From Beta vulgaris subsp. vulgaris (Eukaryota > Streptophyta > Magnoliopsida > Caryophyllales > Amaranthaceae): 64,000 bases of DNA. Below, piece by piece: positions 34,366 to 46,025 of this stretch (position 1 is the stretch's first letter; each line of letters starts with the position of its first letter). The notes beneath the pieces were generated by a model that was not told the DNA's origin, made no database searches, and saw only the letters and a program-made list of their open reading frames with translations. The DNA is taken from the NCBI RefSeq assembly GCF_026745355.1, contig NC_079206.1, forward strand, positions 35,901,372 through 35,965,371, read 5' to 3'. The translations under genes were made by a program, and so were the position numbers.

Positions 34366-35065
34366 GCCATGGTTGGATATCTCACGAGTGACGTTGGAGC
34401 CACAATGGCTAGCGGAAGGGGATCGCAAAGAGAGAGGCGGGCCGTTGGAGGCGACGGTCGTGCAAATCGTGCACGTTTGACTTGCTCATTTGCGTGCTGC
34501 TAGCAGGTGTTGGCGGTTGGCTGGTCAGCGAGGTTGGGGGTGCCCAACGCAACTGGAGCTGGCAGGCGGTCATCATTGTTGGCCGGTGTTCAACGGTGCT
34601 CATGTGTTATGGTGGCTGGTGTTTCCAACGGGGTATACGAGGGGTTTTAGTTACCCTTGACTGGCAGCCTTGTGATGCGGGTCAACGGCTTCCAATAATA
34701 ATAATAAAATATTTTATTTGCTTGTTTTAGAACAGTTTTTTAGGTCTTGATGAAACAATAATAACATGTGGGTGATGAAAGCATAAACATGGCAATCATG
34801 AACAATACATACAAAGAAAAGAGAAATAATAGAGAATTAGAATGTACAAATAATGATTCGTTATTAAAGATGTACATCATGAAAAGATTGTTAGTAACTT
34901 CAATAAATTAAATAAGAAAAGGAAAACTAAGGACGTTCAGAATTATACTGGCGTGGCTTAGGTCTGAGGGAATAACAACCTTCAAGAGGAACAATCATGA
35001 AGCCTTCAATGAAAACTTATGAAGATGGAATAAGGTTCAATGTGCTTATATAAGGTTGAATGTGT
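34366..35065. other. GC-richer block followed by AT-rich DNA, unassigned
   Basis: 34,380-34,690 is distinctly GC-rich compared with its surroundings and is open on both strands, but I recognise no domain. The rest is AT-rich without features. Confidence 0.35.
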
Positions 35066-35070
35066 TTATG

Positions 35071-37739
35071 TGTAACAGTCGGTAAATAAATAGGGTTTAG
35101 TATGTGATTAAGTAACCTAAGTCATGGAATTTATATGTGATCGTACGTAGATAATACATATGACAAGTTGTGTGTAAAAATAAATTGTGCTTATGTGGAA
35201 TTATTGCTTAGAAGAAATTATATAATAATAATAATATCACTAGTTTAATGAAAATATGAATAATGTTATATGGGTACTAGGATGAACATCTTATTTAAGG
35301 GAGTTAAATTGTGAGAATTGAGAATTATTGGAAGTTAGGAATTACGTATCAACTATTAAGCAAATTAACGGGTATGCTTAATAGAATGGACTTTGGAGTT
35401 CCTTTTAATATATGGGCTTAGGTAAATCAAGGAGATATATGTTATGGATATTTTGGGGTGAAATAATCATCTTGTGAAAAGTTAGACCACTAGCATGCAA
35501 TATAATATAAAATTTAGGATTAGATTAGTACAAAAGAAGGCCAGAAAATTTCTGTAAGGGATAATGTGTGAATAAGGACTTCATTTGATTTACTGAAGAG
35601 GAGATCACAAGAAATAAAAACCCCCAAACTTAGTTCACATGTATCCAAACACTTCATAAAAATTTCATCACAATACAACAAAAGAATCCTGCTGCCCAGA
35701 ACAGAACACTTTTCTCTCTCTCACCCGCCAGACCTTCGGTACTTGCAGGACTTGGATTCTTCTTCATTTTTCTTCAATTTTTCTCTCTAAAATCTTGCAT
35801 GCAAAGCCTAATTCATATTTCCTATATAAAGGTGCATATTGGAAAGGTAAAGATTCAAGCTTTAAAGGTCGGAAAGTTCAAGAAGCAAGGCCATTTTCTT
35901 CAATCAAGGAAACAGTAAGTGTATTGAATGTTTGGGTTGAATTAAGGTACTTCCTTTAGGTATTTTCTTATGAAATTTTGTGTGAATGTTCCTTTGTGTT
36001 TTAGGAACAAAAAGAAGTAAAAATCATCCCTTGAGAAGAAGGAGAAGTCAAGTTATTACTGTTGGAAGTGAAGGTACACCAAAATCACCCTCTTTTGGAA
36101 CACTAGATATATATAATTTTAGGAAAATTATTAAGAACGGTTTTAAGGATGATTTTCTTGGTTTTAGGCTATCATTAGCTACTATATATTAGTATTAAAT
36201 GGAAATATTCATTGCATGTTCACAAACCAAGTGGAATTTTTTTTTTACTACACTAGAACTAGTTGCATGATTATTGATGTGTCATGGAATTTTGCGTGTG
36301 GTTGGTATTTGAAGTATTTTGGAATGATGTTGGTTGATGGAGCAGTAGTTGAATGGATGATTAAGAGGTTGCATGTATAGGTATTCATGGTTAAAAGAAC
36401 AATCTTGTTTGGTAGTTGATTTTTACATTAAAAAGGGTGACTAAACTACCTTGTTTTTCCATGTTTAGGTTATGTTTAGCAAATGATAAGTGAAAGTTTT
36501 AGGAAGATTAATTCGAAGATTCATATCATTAACTACTGTATTTGAGTATTGACATTGGTTTTAAGTGCTTTCTTATTCAATAACACCCCAAAATAAGAGG
36601 ATTTACATTTAAAAATCGCATTTTTAGAGATAACTATGTGTTAGCTTGTTGGAAAGTTCGACGAATGAGCTTCTTCATATTATTTGGAAACACCAGTAGG
36701 TTTAGAGATTTAAGAACTCATATTATCAAGGTTAATTTCCAAGTTATTATTTAAGCTTACTAAATCTTTGTTTTAAGAATTTGCAACAATTTCTTTATTT
36801 ACGATAATTCAAGCTCTTTGCTAGTTGAACAATGTGATCAAACCTTGTTTTTGATAAGTCGTATTGCACCTCAAGTTATCATTTAACTACTGCCATAAAC
36901 TCCATCAATCATTCATATCAAAGTAGTAAAGAGTTATCTATTAAGAATGGAACATTTATGAATGATTTTAGAAATTGTGATGGACGATTTGGAATTCGTT
37001 TTGTGTATAGAAGAGGAATGTGTGTATATAGTGTGAGGACATGTCCTATAAAGCTTGCAAGCGAGTAAATAGTAGGAGTTTAACTCCGAATTGTGTGGAG
37101 GTTTGCATCTTGATGCACCTGAATGTGTGATCTCTTCTCCCTGCGCATTATCATTAAACCGTTTTAACCTTGTGTTGTATTGAGAAGTTTACAATGAACT
37201 TATGAGCATTTGAAATGTGAAATCTTAAGATGGTGTGGTTTTCCAAAATTAGTGATTTGCATAAGAAACCTTGGTGTGTGATCATTCATTAATTTCAGCC
37301 ACCATAATTAGCTTTGAGTTGATTGGTGTACCAGCGTAAGCTGATTTTTGTTCTGTGAACCTGTCCTGGTGGGGGCAGATTTTGTGCAGGGAAATAGCAA
37401 GCTAAGGTAGGCAGACGGAAAGCTGTAGTGAAGTCATGTCTCAACAATCATAGGGGATCAAAGCTTGAACATGATCATATTTTGCAACTTAAACTCCGTC
37501 TTTATGAAGAATATTTGGTTGTACTTTATAAAATTATTTTGGGCCTGTAATAACTAAACTATATTTATGTGATGTATGTTTTCTCTTAAAATCAGCTCGT
37601 AGAGTCAACTCAGCCATATTAATGGGTTGACTCAAGCAGGTGACAGCCTCCGTACAATTTGACTATGATTTGCTTCCGCTAATGTTGTTAAGTATAATTT
37701 TTAATTGATTTAAGGTAAGCTATAATGGGGGCTGTTACA
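35071..37739 (+). mobile_element. Gypsy-type solo LTR
   Basis: 2,669 bp with perfect 8-bp inverted ends TGTAACAG...CTGTTACA. The flanks TTATG (35,066-35,070) and TTACG (37,740-37,744) match at 4 of 5 bases. TATA-like CCTATATAAAGG at 35,822 is followed by a leader. No primer site, coding region or second LTR occurs. It has the same general build as the LTRs at 4,380 and 30,482 but little direct similarity. Confidence 0.83.
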
Positions 37740-37829
37740 TTACGTGTTTAAGTATGAGAGTATGGGAGTGCTAAGTGCCTTGAGAGATCGTAAGTGCGCG
37801 TGAAAAAATATGAATGAAATCTGGAAAAC

Positions 37830-38687
37830 CTTAATATATCCTTTCAACTTTCGAAATTCATCATATACCCTCCATTTTTTTAAAAAAATACATCCACTAA
37901 CCCTTTTGACTGACGATGTTAGACTTATGTTAGTCATTAGGCCCTAATCCTCCTCTAAACCTAAATAATTAACCTAAATCAAATCTTAACCCTAATCTAA
38001 TACACTAACTTGGACCCTAACCCAAACCACCCCTCCTCACCTCCTCTCCACCCCCTCCCCTTCCCCTGCCGTCGGCCTGTCGCGAACCCCTTCCTCTCCC
38101 CAACTGCTGTCTCGAACCCCTTCCCCTCTCCACCTGTTGTCGGCCTGTCCCAACCCCCTCCCCCACAAACGCCGCGTAACCCCCTCCCCTTCCCCTGAAA
38201 TGAAAAAAATTGACGATTTGAAAGGGTTTTAGGTGCGAGGGTTTCAGGTGCGAGGGTTTGAAGGGGTTTCAGGGGTGCACGAAGGGAAGGGGAGGAAGGT
38301 TGTGCAACGATTGCGAGGGAAGGGGAGAGGGTTGCGCGACGGCTGCGAGGGAATGGGAGGGGGTCTAGGCGACTACAGGGGAAGGGGAGGGGGTCTACGC
38401 GACTACAGGGGAAGGGGAGGGAGGGGGTGGCAGGACTGGCGGGGAAAGGAGGGGAGGGGGCTGCGGTTGAGAGGGGGATGGGTGGTGGGGCAGTGGGTGG
38501 CTAGGGGTAAGGGGTGGTGGAGGGGTGGTGGTTAGGGTATTAGATTAGGGGGTTAGGATTAGGGTTTGGCTTTGTTTAAGTTAGTTAATTAGGGTTAGGG
38601 GATTAGGACATAATGACTAACGGAAGTCTAACACCGTTAGTCATAAGGGCAAGTCGATGTATTTTTTGAAAAGTGGAGGGTATATGG
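37830..38687. mobile_element. Fold-back (long inverted repeat) element, left and central part
   Basis: A C-rich left arm (about 37,855-38,200) is the approximate reverse complement of a G-rich right arm (about 38,240-38,687). The shared order is CATATACCCTCC, AATACATC, GTTAGACTT.CGTTAGTCAT, CCTAATC and CCCTAACC. The right tip was cut by the gypsy insertion and continues at 45,493-45,540. The G-rich arm has 33-bp tandem units (GGGGTCTAGGCGACTACAGG). Frames here are low-complexity. No transposase. Confidence 0.7.
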
Positions 38688-39371
38688 TGATATGGATGCA
38701 AAGGCACTTGTTAACCATGAGCCTATTGACTTGATCATGGATACTTTAGGGTTTCAAATCAAGAACAAGAACCAAGTCTTAACTTGTGTGCTAACATGGG
38801 ACCTAGAGGTTGGCGTGGAAAGGAGTGAAGAGGAGTCCTAGTCCTGTTAGGATTACTCCTTGCTTGCTACATAGAATCCTAGTTCTGTTAGGATTGCTAT
38901 GTTTATCTTTATGTTTTATGTTTTAATGTTTTAAAAAGATAAACATGTGACTTGTACATGTTATCTTTTGGAGTCTAATAAGGAGTCTAAAGTAAAGTAG
39001 GAGTAGGATAAGTTTATGTTTTACTAGTTAGAATAGCATAAGTTGTACCCTATATAAGGGAGGCGTTTTCTTTCAATAAAGACTTAGAGATTTTTGTGTT
39101 TAAACTTATTCTTGATTGTGTGCTTATTTGCTTACAATTGAAACCATTAATAACTTTTCAGGAGTGATAAGTTCTTAGTGTTAAACATCTTAATTTCAGG
39201 AGTGATTTTAAGAGTGTTTAGAGTTTTTATTCAAGGTTCAGGAGTGTTCTTGAATAAATCCATATCCTTGTTCGAGTTCTTTACTTGTTTGTTCGAAGTT
39301 CTTGGAGGTCATATCTTCAAGATTCATATTCATACTTGATTATTAGACTTCTTGGTTTAGTAATCATATCA
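38688..39371 (+). repeat. 5' LTR of the full-length gypsy element
   Basis: 684 bp, TGATATGGATGC...GTAATCATATCA. TATA box CCTATATAAGGG near 39,048, then AATAAAG at 39,076. The start encodes in-frame sequence that continues the integrase frame in the 3' copy. Confidence 0.92.
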
Positions 39372-39373
39372 AG

Positions 39374-39383
39374 TGGTATCAGA
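39374..39383 (+). other. Primer-binding site (initiator Met-tRNA)
   Basis: TGGTATCAGA two bases after the 5' LTR. The match to the usual site is shortened by TT in place of GC. Confidence 0.8.
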
Positions 39384-39649
39384 TTTCCGGGGAAGAGAGG
39401 ATAGAAAGGATTCTCTTATCAAGAAAGAAAGAAAGAAAGATCCGAGGGCAAAGAAAGAAAGAAAGGTTCGAACATTGCAAGATTTGATCTTTGGTTACCA
39501 AGAACCAATCTTGACACTTCAAGATTGTCACGACAAGGTTCAAGAAGAGGTAGGCCATTCAAGATTCTACTTTGTACATCCAAGATTGCATCAAGATCCA
39601 ATCTTTAGGGTCAAGAAAGGTGTAGGAGGTACTTGGAGACACCTTAACT

Positions 39650-41371
39650 ATGGCGTCCGAGATGGACAAGCTAACTATGGCTATGAGTGAGTTAGCTCGT
39701 ACTCAAACTGAGGCAAGCAACCATTCAAAGAGGATAGAGGCACGCCTAGATGCTATGGCCGACATAATCAACAAGAGACTCAATCCCAATAGTGCGTCAT
39801 ATATAGGCATACATTCGGGGGATGAAGGGGATGAAGGTGATTCAAGACCACCCAAGAACGCCTATCCAGATGATAAAGGATTGAAGCTTGAGGATTACAT
39901 TGGTGAAGGCAAGCCTGAGGACTTGTTGGAGTGGATTCGCCAACTAGAGAAAGTAAGTGAGTATCGGGGCTTTGATGATCGAAAGAAGTTCAAAGTTGCT
40001 GCCATAAGACTCACGAAATATGCTGGGATTTGGCTTGAAGGATTGCACGCACAAAGAGCCAAGAAAAACAAACCCAAGCTATGTAGTTGGGAGAAGTTGA
40101 AGGGGAAGCTTAAAGATAAGTTTTTGCCGGATGATTATGAACAAAGGCAGTTCATAAGGCTTACATCAATAAGCCAAGGTAGCCTAAGTGTACATGAATA
40201 CACTATGGAGTTTGAGAAGCTAGGCCTTATATGTAATATAGAGGAGAAAGAGAAGCACAAAACAGCAAGGTACATTAAAGGGTTGAATAGAAACATAGCT
40301 AAGAGAGTTGAAGTTTCTTCTTACCATACTTTCGAGGATGTGACTAAGTTAGCTATGAAGTTTGAAGAGCATGACAAGGAAGAGAAACCTAAGGGAACAT
40401 ACACACCTAGGTATGACCCTAATTCAAAAGGAAAAGCTACTACTTCCTACACAAGGTGGTCCGAAAACCCTAAACCTAGCATTACACCTAAGGAAGACAC
40501 TACTATGGAAAAACCTAAAGTGGCCGTGCCTAAGGAGAAGTTTGAGGAATTGAGAAAATGCTTCAAGTGTCAAGGAAGAGGACACATAGCAAGCAGTTGT
40601 CCTACCAAGAAAGCCCTTACCATGAGGCAATACTTAGACTTGCGAGAAGAAGAAGAGAAGTATGAGTTCATCCCTGAAGAGGAGCAAAGCATGGGAGAAG
40701 ATGATGAAGAAGAGGATGCTTTTGCAGAAGATGATTCAAGGCTTATTGGAGTGGTTAGGCGCACCTTACATGTGGATCACGCACCTAACATGGCACAAAG
40801 GGAGAATCTTTTCCATACTAGATGCAAAGTAGGTGAGTATACTTGTAATGTAATAATAGATAGTGGTTCTTGCACTAATGTTATTGCAGCTGAAGTGGTG
40901 TCTAAACTCAATCTCATCACAAGGGCACACCCTACACCCTACAAGTTGAGTTGGTTGGATGATAGCACTGGCATGAGAGTGAAGAAACAAGCACTTATTT
41001 CATTCTCTATTGGAAGCTATAAAGATGAGCTATGGTGTGATGTATTACCTATGAGTGCATGCCATCTTCTACTTGGAAGACCATGGCAATTTGATAGGAA
41101 GGTTATTCATGAAGGGGACATCAATGTCTATTTTGTATTGGTTGGTTCAAAAAGGGTTAGATTACATCCTCTAAACCCTACCCAAGTGGCGCCTAAACAA
41201 CTACCTAAGACACCAAGTTACTTCCTAAATGCAAAAGAATTCGAGCATGAAGTAGAGGAAGAAGGTTATGCTTATGCTTTGGTGGTGAGGCAAGTGACTA
41301 CAAGTATCAAGGTAAATAACAATGATCAACTTGAAACTTTGATGCATGAATTCAAGGATGTTTTTCCGTAG
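39650..41371 (+). CDS. Gag-protease of the full-length gypsy element
   Basis: 573 codons open. The start MASEMDKLTMAMSELART leads into a coiled-coil-like N-terminus, a retrotransposon gag domain (WLEGLHAQRAKKNKPKLCSW, about 40,030), the CCHC knuckle CFKCQGRGHIASSC (40,560) and an acidic linker (EEDAFAEDD). The aspartic protease follows with VIIDSGSC (40,855) and CDVLPMSACHLLLGRPW (41,036). It ends at TAG (41,369-41,371) where relatives have Gln (VFPQELPQGLPPL), so the stop is a nonsense mutation in an originally continuous gag-pol. Forms the particle and processes the polyprotein in active relatives. Confidence 0.88.
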   Translation: MASEMDKLTMAMSELARTQTEASNHSKRIEARLDAMADIINKRLNPNSASYIGIHSGDEGDEGDSRPPKNAYPDDKGLKLEDYIGEGKPEDLLEWIRQLEKVSEYRGFDDRKKFKVAAIRLTKYAGIWLEGLHAQRAKKNKPKLCSWEKLKGKLKDKFLPDDYEQRQFIRLTSISQGSLSVHEYTMEFEKLGLICNIEEKEKHKTARYIKGLNRNIAKRVEVSSYHTFEDVTKLAMKFEEHDKEEKPKGTYTPRYDPNSKGKATTSYTRWSENPKPSITPKEDTTMEKPKVAVPKEKFEELRKCFKCQGRGHIASSCPTKKALTMRQYLDLREEEEKYEFIPEEEQSMGEDDEEEDAFAEDDSRLIGVVRRTLHVDHAPNMAQRENLFHTRCKVGEYTCNVIIDSGSCTNVIAAEVVSKLNLITRAHPTPYKLSWLDDSTGMRVKKQALISFSIGSYKDELWCDVLPMSACHLLLGRPWQFDRKVIHEGDINVYFVLVGSKRVRLHPLNPTQVAPKQLPKTPSYFLNAKEFEHEVEEEGYAYALVVRQVTTSIKVNNNDQLETLMHEFKDVFP

Positions 41372-44036
41372 GAGTTACCACAAGGACTTCCACCTTTAAG
41401 AGGAATAGAACATGCTTGGCGCACCATTACCTAACAAACCTGCTTATAGATGTGATCCAGTGGCTTCCAAGGAGTTGCAACGCCAAATAGAAGAGCTAAT
41501 TGAAAGAGGTTATGTAAGGGAAAGTATGAGTCCATGTGCTGTGCCAGCTTTGTTAGTTCCTAAGAAAGATGGAACATGGAGGATGTGCATAGATAGTAGA
41601 GCAGTAAACAACATCACAGTGAAGTATAGGTTTCCTATGCCTAGATTAGAGGATATGTTGGATGAATTACATGGTGCTTCAATCTTTTCTAAGATTGATC
41701 TTCGAAGTGGTTATCATCAAATGAGGATTAGGGAAGGAGATGAGTGGAAAACAGCCTTCAAGACAAAGCAAGGGTTGTATGAGTGGATGGTCATGCCCTT
41801 TGGCTTATGCAATGCGCCTAGTTCCTTTATGAGGCTAATGAATGAGGTACTTCGTCCTTTCCTTAACAAATTTGTGGTTGTTTATTTGGATGATATACTA
41901 ATCTATAGCAAGAGTGTGGAAGACCATTTGGCTCACTTGCGCCAACTCTTCATAAAATTAAGAGAACAAAAACTTTATGGAAAGCTAGAAAAGTGTGAGT
42001 TCCTTGTAAATAAAGTGGCGTTTTTGGGGTACATTGTGTCACAAGAAGGAGTACATGTTGACCCTGATAAAGTGAAAGCAATTTCAACTTGGATAGCACC
42101 TAAGAATGTTCTGAATGTAGAAGCTTTCATGGTTTGGCATCTTTTTATAGAAGGTTCATTAGAAACTTTTCTTCTATCATGGCACCTATCACAGAATTGA
42201 TGAAGAAAGGAGAGTTTACTTGGACTTCCTTAGCACAACAAGCATTTGAAGATATAAAAGGTAAATTATGTTGTGCACCTGTTTTAGCTTTACCTAATTT
42301 CCATAAACTATTTGAGGTGGAATGTGATGCAAGTGGAGTAGGATTGGAGCTGTTCTATTAGCAAGAAAAGAGGCCAATTTCATACTTTAGTGAGAAATTG
42401 AGTGGAGCTAAACTCAATTATTCTAACTATGATAGAGAATTTTATGCCATTGTTCGTGCATTAGATCATTGGTCACATTATCTTAGACCAAAACCTTTCA
42501 TACTTCATTCTGATCATGAAGCATTAAAGTACATTCATGGACAACAAAAGCTCAATCATAGACATGCTAAGTGGGTGGAGTTTCTCAATCATTCACATTT
42601 TCTTCAAGGTATAAAGAAGGTAAGACAAACATAGTAGCAGATGCATTGTCTAGGCGTTCCTATTTGTTAACTATTGTGGATGCACAAGTCCTAGGGTTCG
42701 AACATCTAAAGGAGTTATACAATGAAGATGTGGATTTCAAGGAGAAAATGGTTCGACAAGATGGCCCTTATGTGTTACATGAAGGTTTTCTTTTCAAAGG
42801 GAACAAGTTATGTGTGCCTAAGTGTGGTGTGAGAAAACTTATAGTAAGGGAGGTTCATAGTGGAGGAGTTGCTGGACATTTTGGAGTGAAAAGACTCTTG
42901 ATACATTACAAGAAAACTTCTATTGGCCACACATGGTAAAAGATGTTCACTTGGTGGTTACACATTGTGCTACTTGCCAAAAGTCTAAGAGTACTTTCCA
43001 TAAAGGTCTCTATACACCTTTACCAGTTCCTAATCAACCATGGGATAGTGTGAGCATGGATTTTATAGTAGGGTTGCCTCGAACTCAAAGGGGGAAAGAT
43101 GCATTATGGTGGTGGTGGATCGTTTCTCTAAATGGCTCACTTTGTTCCTATGCATAAAACTGATGATGCCTCACATGTAGCTGATTTATACTTTAGAGAG
43201 ATCATTAAACTACATGGAATACCAAGGAGCATTGTATCTGATAGGGATTCTAAATTCCTAAGTCATTTTTGGAGGTTGTGTGGCGCATGCTAGGTACTAA
43301 GTTACTCTTTAGTACAAGTCATCATCCTCAAACAGATGGTCAAACTGAGGTAACAAATCGCACTTTGGGAGCTTTGCCAAGGGGATTGGTGAGTAAGACC
43401 CAAAAGGATTGGGATATCAAGCTTGCTCATGCAGAATTTGCTTATAATAGAGCACATTCTTCTACTACATCTCATTCACCATTTGAGGTAGTGTATGGTA
43501 TTAATCCTTTACTTCCTATTGATTTTGTTGCAATGCCTAAACATGAGATACACATGGATGCAAAGAAGAGGTTAGAAGCATTCAACAAAACTTGTGAACA
43601 AGCTAAGTGAAGGCAAGGATTGAAAAGATGAACATCCAATACAAGACAAGGGCTAACAAGGGGCGCAAACAACCTAGGTTCAAGGTTGGTGATCTTGTAT
43701 GGATACATTTGAGGAAAGAGAGGTTTCCTAGCAAAAGGAAGAACAAGCTTATGCCTCGAGCTGATGGACCATTTGAGGTTGTTGGAGTCATTGGAGATAG
43801 TGCTTACAAAATTGATTTACCAGATGAGTATGGGAATGTAAGTGCTACTTTCAATGTAGGTGATCTATCTCCTTACTATGATGATGAGAATTTGAGGACA
43901 AATTCTTTTGTGGAGGGGGAGAATCAGGGGCGGATCCAGGATTTCAAATTTGGTGGGGCACCAAATTACAAAAGAAAAAACATAATATTATATTTTAAAA
44001 CAATGCAATACTTTATTTTTCACAACCTTAATAAAT
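41372..44036 (+). pseudogene. Reverse transcriptase, RNase H and integrase of the full-length gypsy element
   Basis: A small deletion near 41,415 shifts the frame. RT is then open to about 42,110 with [25 protein letters not shown] and the catalytic YLDDILIYS (41,883). Shifts near 42,110, 42,350 and 42,620 break the RNase H (VECDASGVG, 42,318; [20 protein letters not shown]). The integrase zinc finger ends CATCQKSKS (42,970); the core has [14 protein letters not shown], then [12 protein letters not shown] (43,238) and [11 protein letters not shown] (43,331), so all three D,D,E residues remain. The C-terminus reads ATFNVGDLSPYYDDENLRTN. The chain is non-functional because of its shifts. Confidence 0.87.
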
Positions 44037-44796
44037 AATATTAAGTATTCAATACTATCTCCATTTTTAGTATATTTAACATATTGACTTTCACATTCAT
44101 CAACAAATGCAACTTTTATTTCAATTTGTTACCAAACTTTATAAGAAGCTGATATAAATTTATAATGTAAATAGAAATCAAAACAAAAATTTAAATAGTA
44201 AAATTTATTTTTAAGTATTTGTAAATAAATCTTGGTGATAATTAATATATTTGAATACTGTCGAAAGTCAAATTGTTGCATTTATTTGTAAATGAAAGAA
44301 AAAGTAATCGTTATATCACAAACAAAAAAAAAAGGTTAAAATTAGAATTAGAATTCAGGGAGATGGATAATATTTACAATATAAAATGAAGATAAAAAAT
44401 GGAGAAGAAAAAAATGCTAAAATAGAGGAGAGAAAGAGTAAGAAGTAAAAAAGATCTAAAAAAAAAAAAAAAAAAGCAAATAAGAAAGAAAAGAAAAAAA
44501 GAAAAAAAAAGAAAGCAGGTTAGTAGGAGAAGAGAAAGAGTAAGAAAAAAAATCTAAAAAAAAAACAAAAGCAAGTAAGGGAAGTCGAACCTGGGTCCTA
44601 GGGGCCGGCAACAGCATTTAGAATATTCCATATTACTAGGAGAACCACTGGACCAAGTTACATTATATGTTATTTTCTGCGCGCGTTTTAGTTTTAACCT
44701 ATTGTAAACATCTGCTTGACCTTTAAAAGTAAAAAGAATTCGATTTTTTTTTTGTGGGGCACGTGCCACCCAGGACCCTTAATAGGTCCGCCCCTG
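43925..44796. mobile_element. hAT-type non-autonomous element at the gypsy polypurine tract
   Basis: Ends CAGGGGCGGATCCAGG and CCGCCCCTG, with an exact 8-bp duplication GGGAGAAT (43,917-43,924 and 44,797-44,804). 872 bp, A-rich interior, no transposase. The duplicated site is the purine tract of the host element plus the first base of its LTR. Confidence 0.92.
44581..44655 (-). ncRNA. tRNA-like A/B-box module inside the hAT element
   Basis: On the minus strand TGGTCCAGTGG (44,655-44,645) fits an A box, and GGTTCGACTTC (44,591-44,581) is near the B-box consensus, with 53 bp between. No acceptor stem is visible. It resembles the module at 16,369-16,434. Likely tRNA-derived; transcription is unproven. 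Confidence 0.4.
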
Positions 44797-44803
44797 GGGA
44801 GAA

Positions 44804-45487
44804 TGATATGGATGCAAAGGCACTTGTTAACCATGAGCCTATTGACTTGATCATGGATACTTTAGGGTTTCAAATCAAGAACAAGAACCAAGTCTTAGCT
44901 TGTGTGCTAACATGGGACCTAGAGGTTGGCGTGGAAAGGAGTGAAGTGGAGTCCTAATCCTGTTAGTATTACTCCTCGCTTGCTACATAGAATCCTAGTT
45001 ATGTTAGGATTGCTATGTTTATCTTTATGTTTTATGTTTTAATGTTTTAAAAAGATAAACATGTGACTTGTACATGTTATCTTTTGGAGTCTAATAAGGA
45101 GTCTAAAGTAAAGTAGGAGTAGGATAAGTTTATGTTTTACTAGTTAGAATAGCATAAGTTGTACCCTATATAAGGGAGGCGTTTTTTTCAATAAAGACTT
45201 AGAGATTTTTTGTGTTTAAACTTATTCTTGATTGTGTGCTTATTTGCTTACAATTGAAACCATTAATAACTTTTCAGGAGTGATAAGTTCTTAGTGTTAA
45301 ACATCTTAATTTCAGGAGTGATTTTAAGAGTGTTTAGAGTTTTTATTCAAGGTTCAGGAGTGTTCTTGAATAAATCCATATCCTTGTTCGAGTTCTTTAC
45401 TTGTTTGTTCGAAGTTCTTGGTGGTCATATCTCCAAGATTCATATTCATACTTGATTATTAGACTTCTTGGTTTAGTAATCATATCA
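44804..45487 (+). repeat. 3' LTR of the full-length gypsy element
   Basis: 684 bp, partner of 38,688-39,371. Its first 50 or so codons continue the integrase frame (END|MDAKALVNHEPIDLIMDTLG) to a TAA near 44,956. Confidence 0.92.
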
Positions 45488-45492
45488 TATGG

Positions 45493-45540
45493 TGAGTTTG
45501 AAAACTTGCGAGGGTATACGGTGTAAAAAAAATTTGTCAG
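45493..45540. mobile_element. Right tip of the fold-back element
   Basis: The sequence TGAGTTTGAAAACTTGCGAG and GGTATACGGTGTAA complements 37,830-37,865 approximately. It was separated from its body by the gypsy insertion. Confidence 0.5.
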
Positions 45541-46017
45541 GGATATATGGTGAAAAAATCGTTAATATTTTTTTTAGAAATTCCACATTAGATAAATTAT
45601 GAAAAAAACAATTTTTTTGTACTTATATTTAATTTACATGAAAAACTTAATTTATATAATTTTGATCATAATATGAAATGAGGTTCATTTATTGATATGA
45701 GGACCACCAAACAACGAAAAGTTGAATAGAAAGCTCTTTAAAGAGTTTTATTGTTGTTGGATGTTTTTAGATATAGTTCTTGAGAGTAGCTTGAAGAGAG
45801 AATATATGAGAGAGAATGAAGAACTAGTTGGAGAGCCATGTACCATTGTACATGTTCTTACCCTTCCCCTTATTCCCAAGAGGCCTTGCCTGTAAACCCA
45901 GACCGAGTAGATCTATACGAGATTTCAGTCCGATTAGAACGACTTGTTAAAAAAAAAAGTGATAGCAAAAACTAAAAACTACTCAAAAATTAAAATCTAC
46001 TCAAGAGCTAAAAGGTA
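45541..46017. other. No gene recognised
   Basis: AT-rich DNA. It ends in TA-rich repeats of ACTACTCAAAA...GCTGAAAC type just before the hAT element. Confidence 0.45.
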
Positions 46018-46025
46018 GCTGAAAC

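Larger units (their letters stand above)
38688..45487 (+). mobile_element. Full-length chromovirus-like Ty3/gypsy element with hAT insertion
   Basis: Identical-length LTRs (38,688-39,371 and 44,804-45,487, 684 bp each; about ten differences by eye) with TGATATG/CATATCA ends. The element is flanked by an exact 5-bp duplication TATGG (38,683-38,687 and 45,488-45,492). Inside are a Met-tRNA primer site, gag, protease, reverse transcriptase, RNase H, integrase and purine tract. Pol sequence ([19 protein letters not shown]) and the tail ATFNVGDLSPYYDDENLRTN resemble the CRM/Reina side of the chromoviruses. A hAT element (43,925-44,796) separates the purine tract from the 3' LTR. It landed in the right arm of the fold-back element. 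Confidence 0.93.

Noticed and set aside
34409..34730. Overlapping frames on both strands in a GC-rich block
   Set aside because: High GC keeps several frames open; no motif is recognised on either strand.
38010..38535. CCCTAA/TTAGGG-like words suggesting telomeric repeats
   Set aside because: Spacing is irregular and the words are parts of an inverted repeat element; there is no tandem telomere array.
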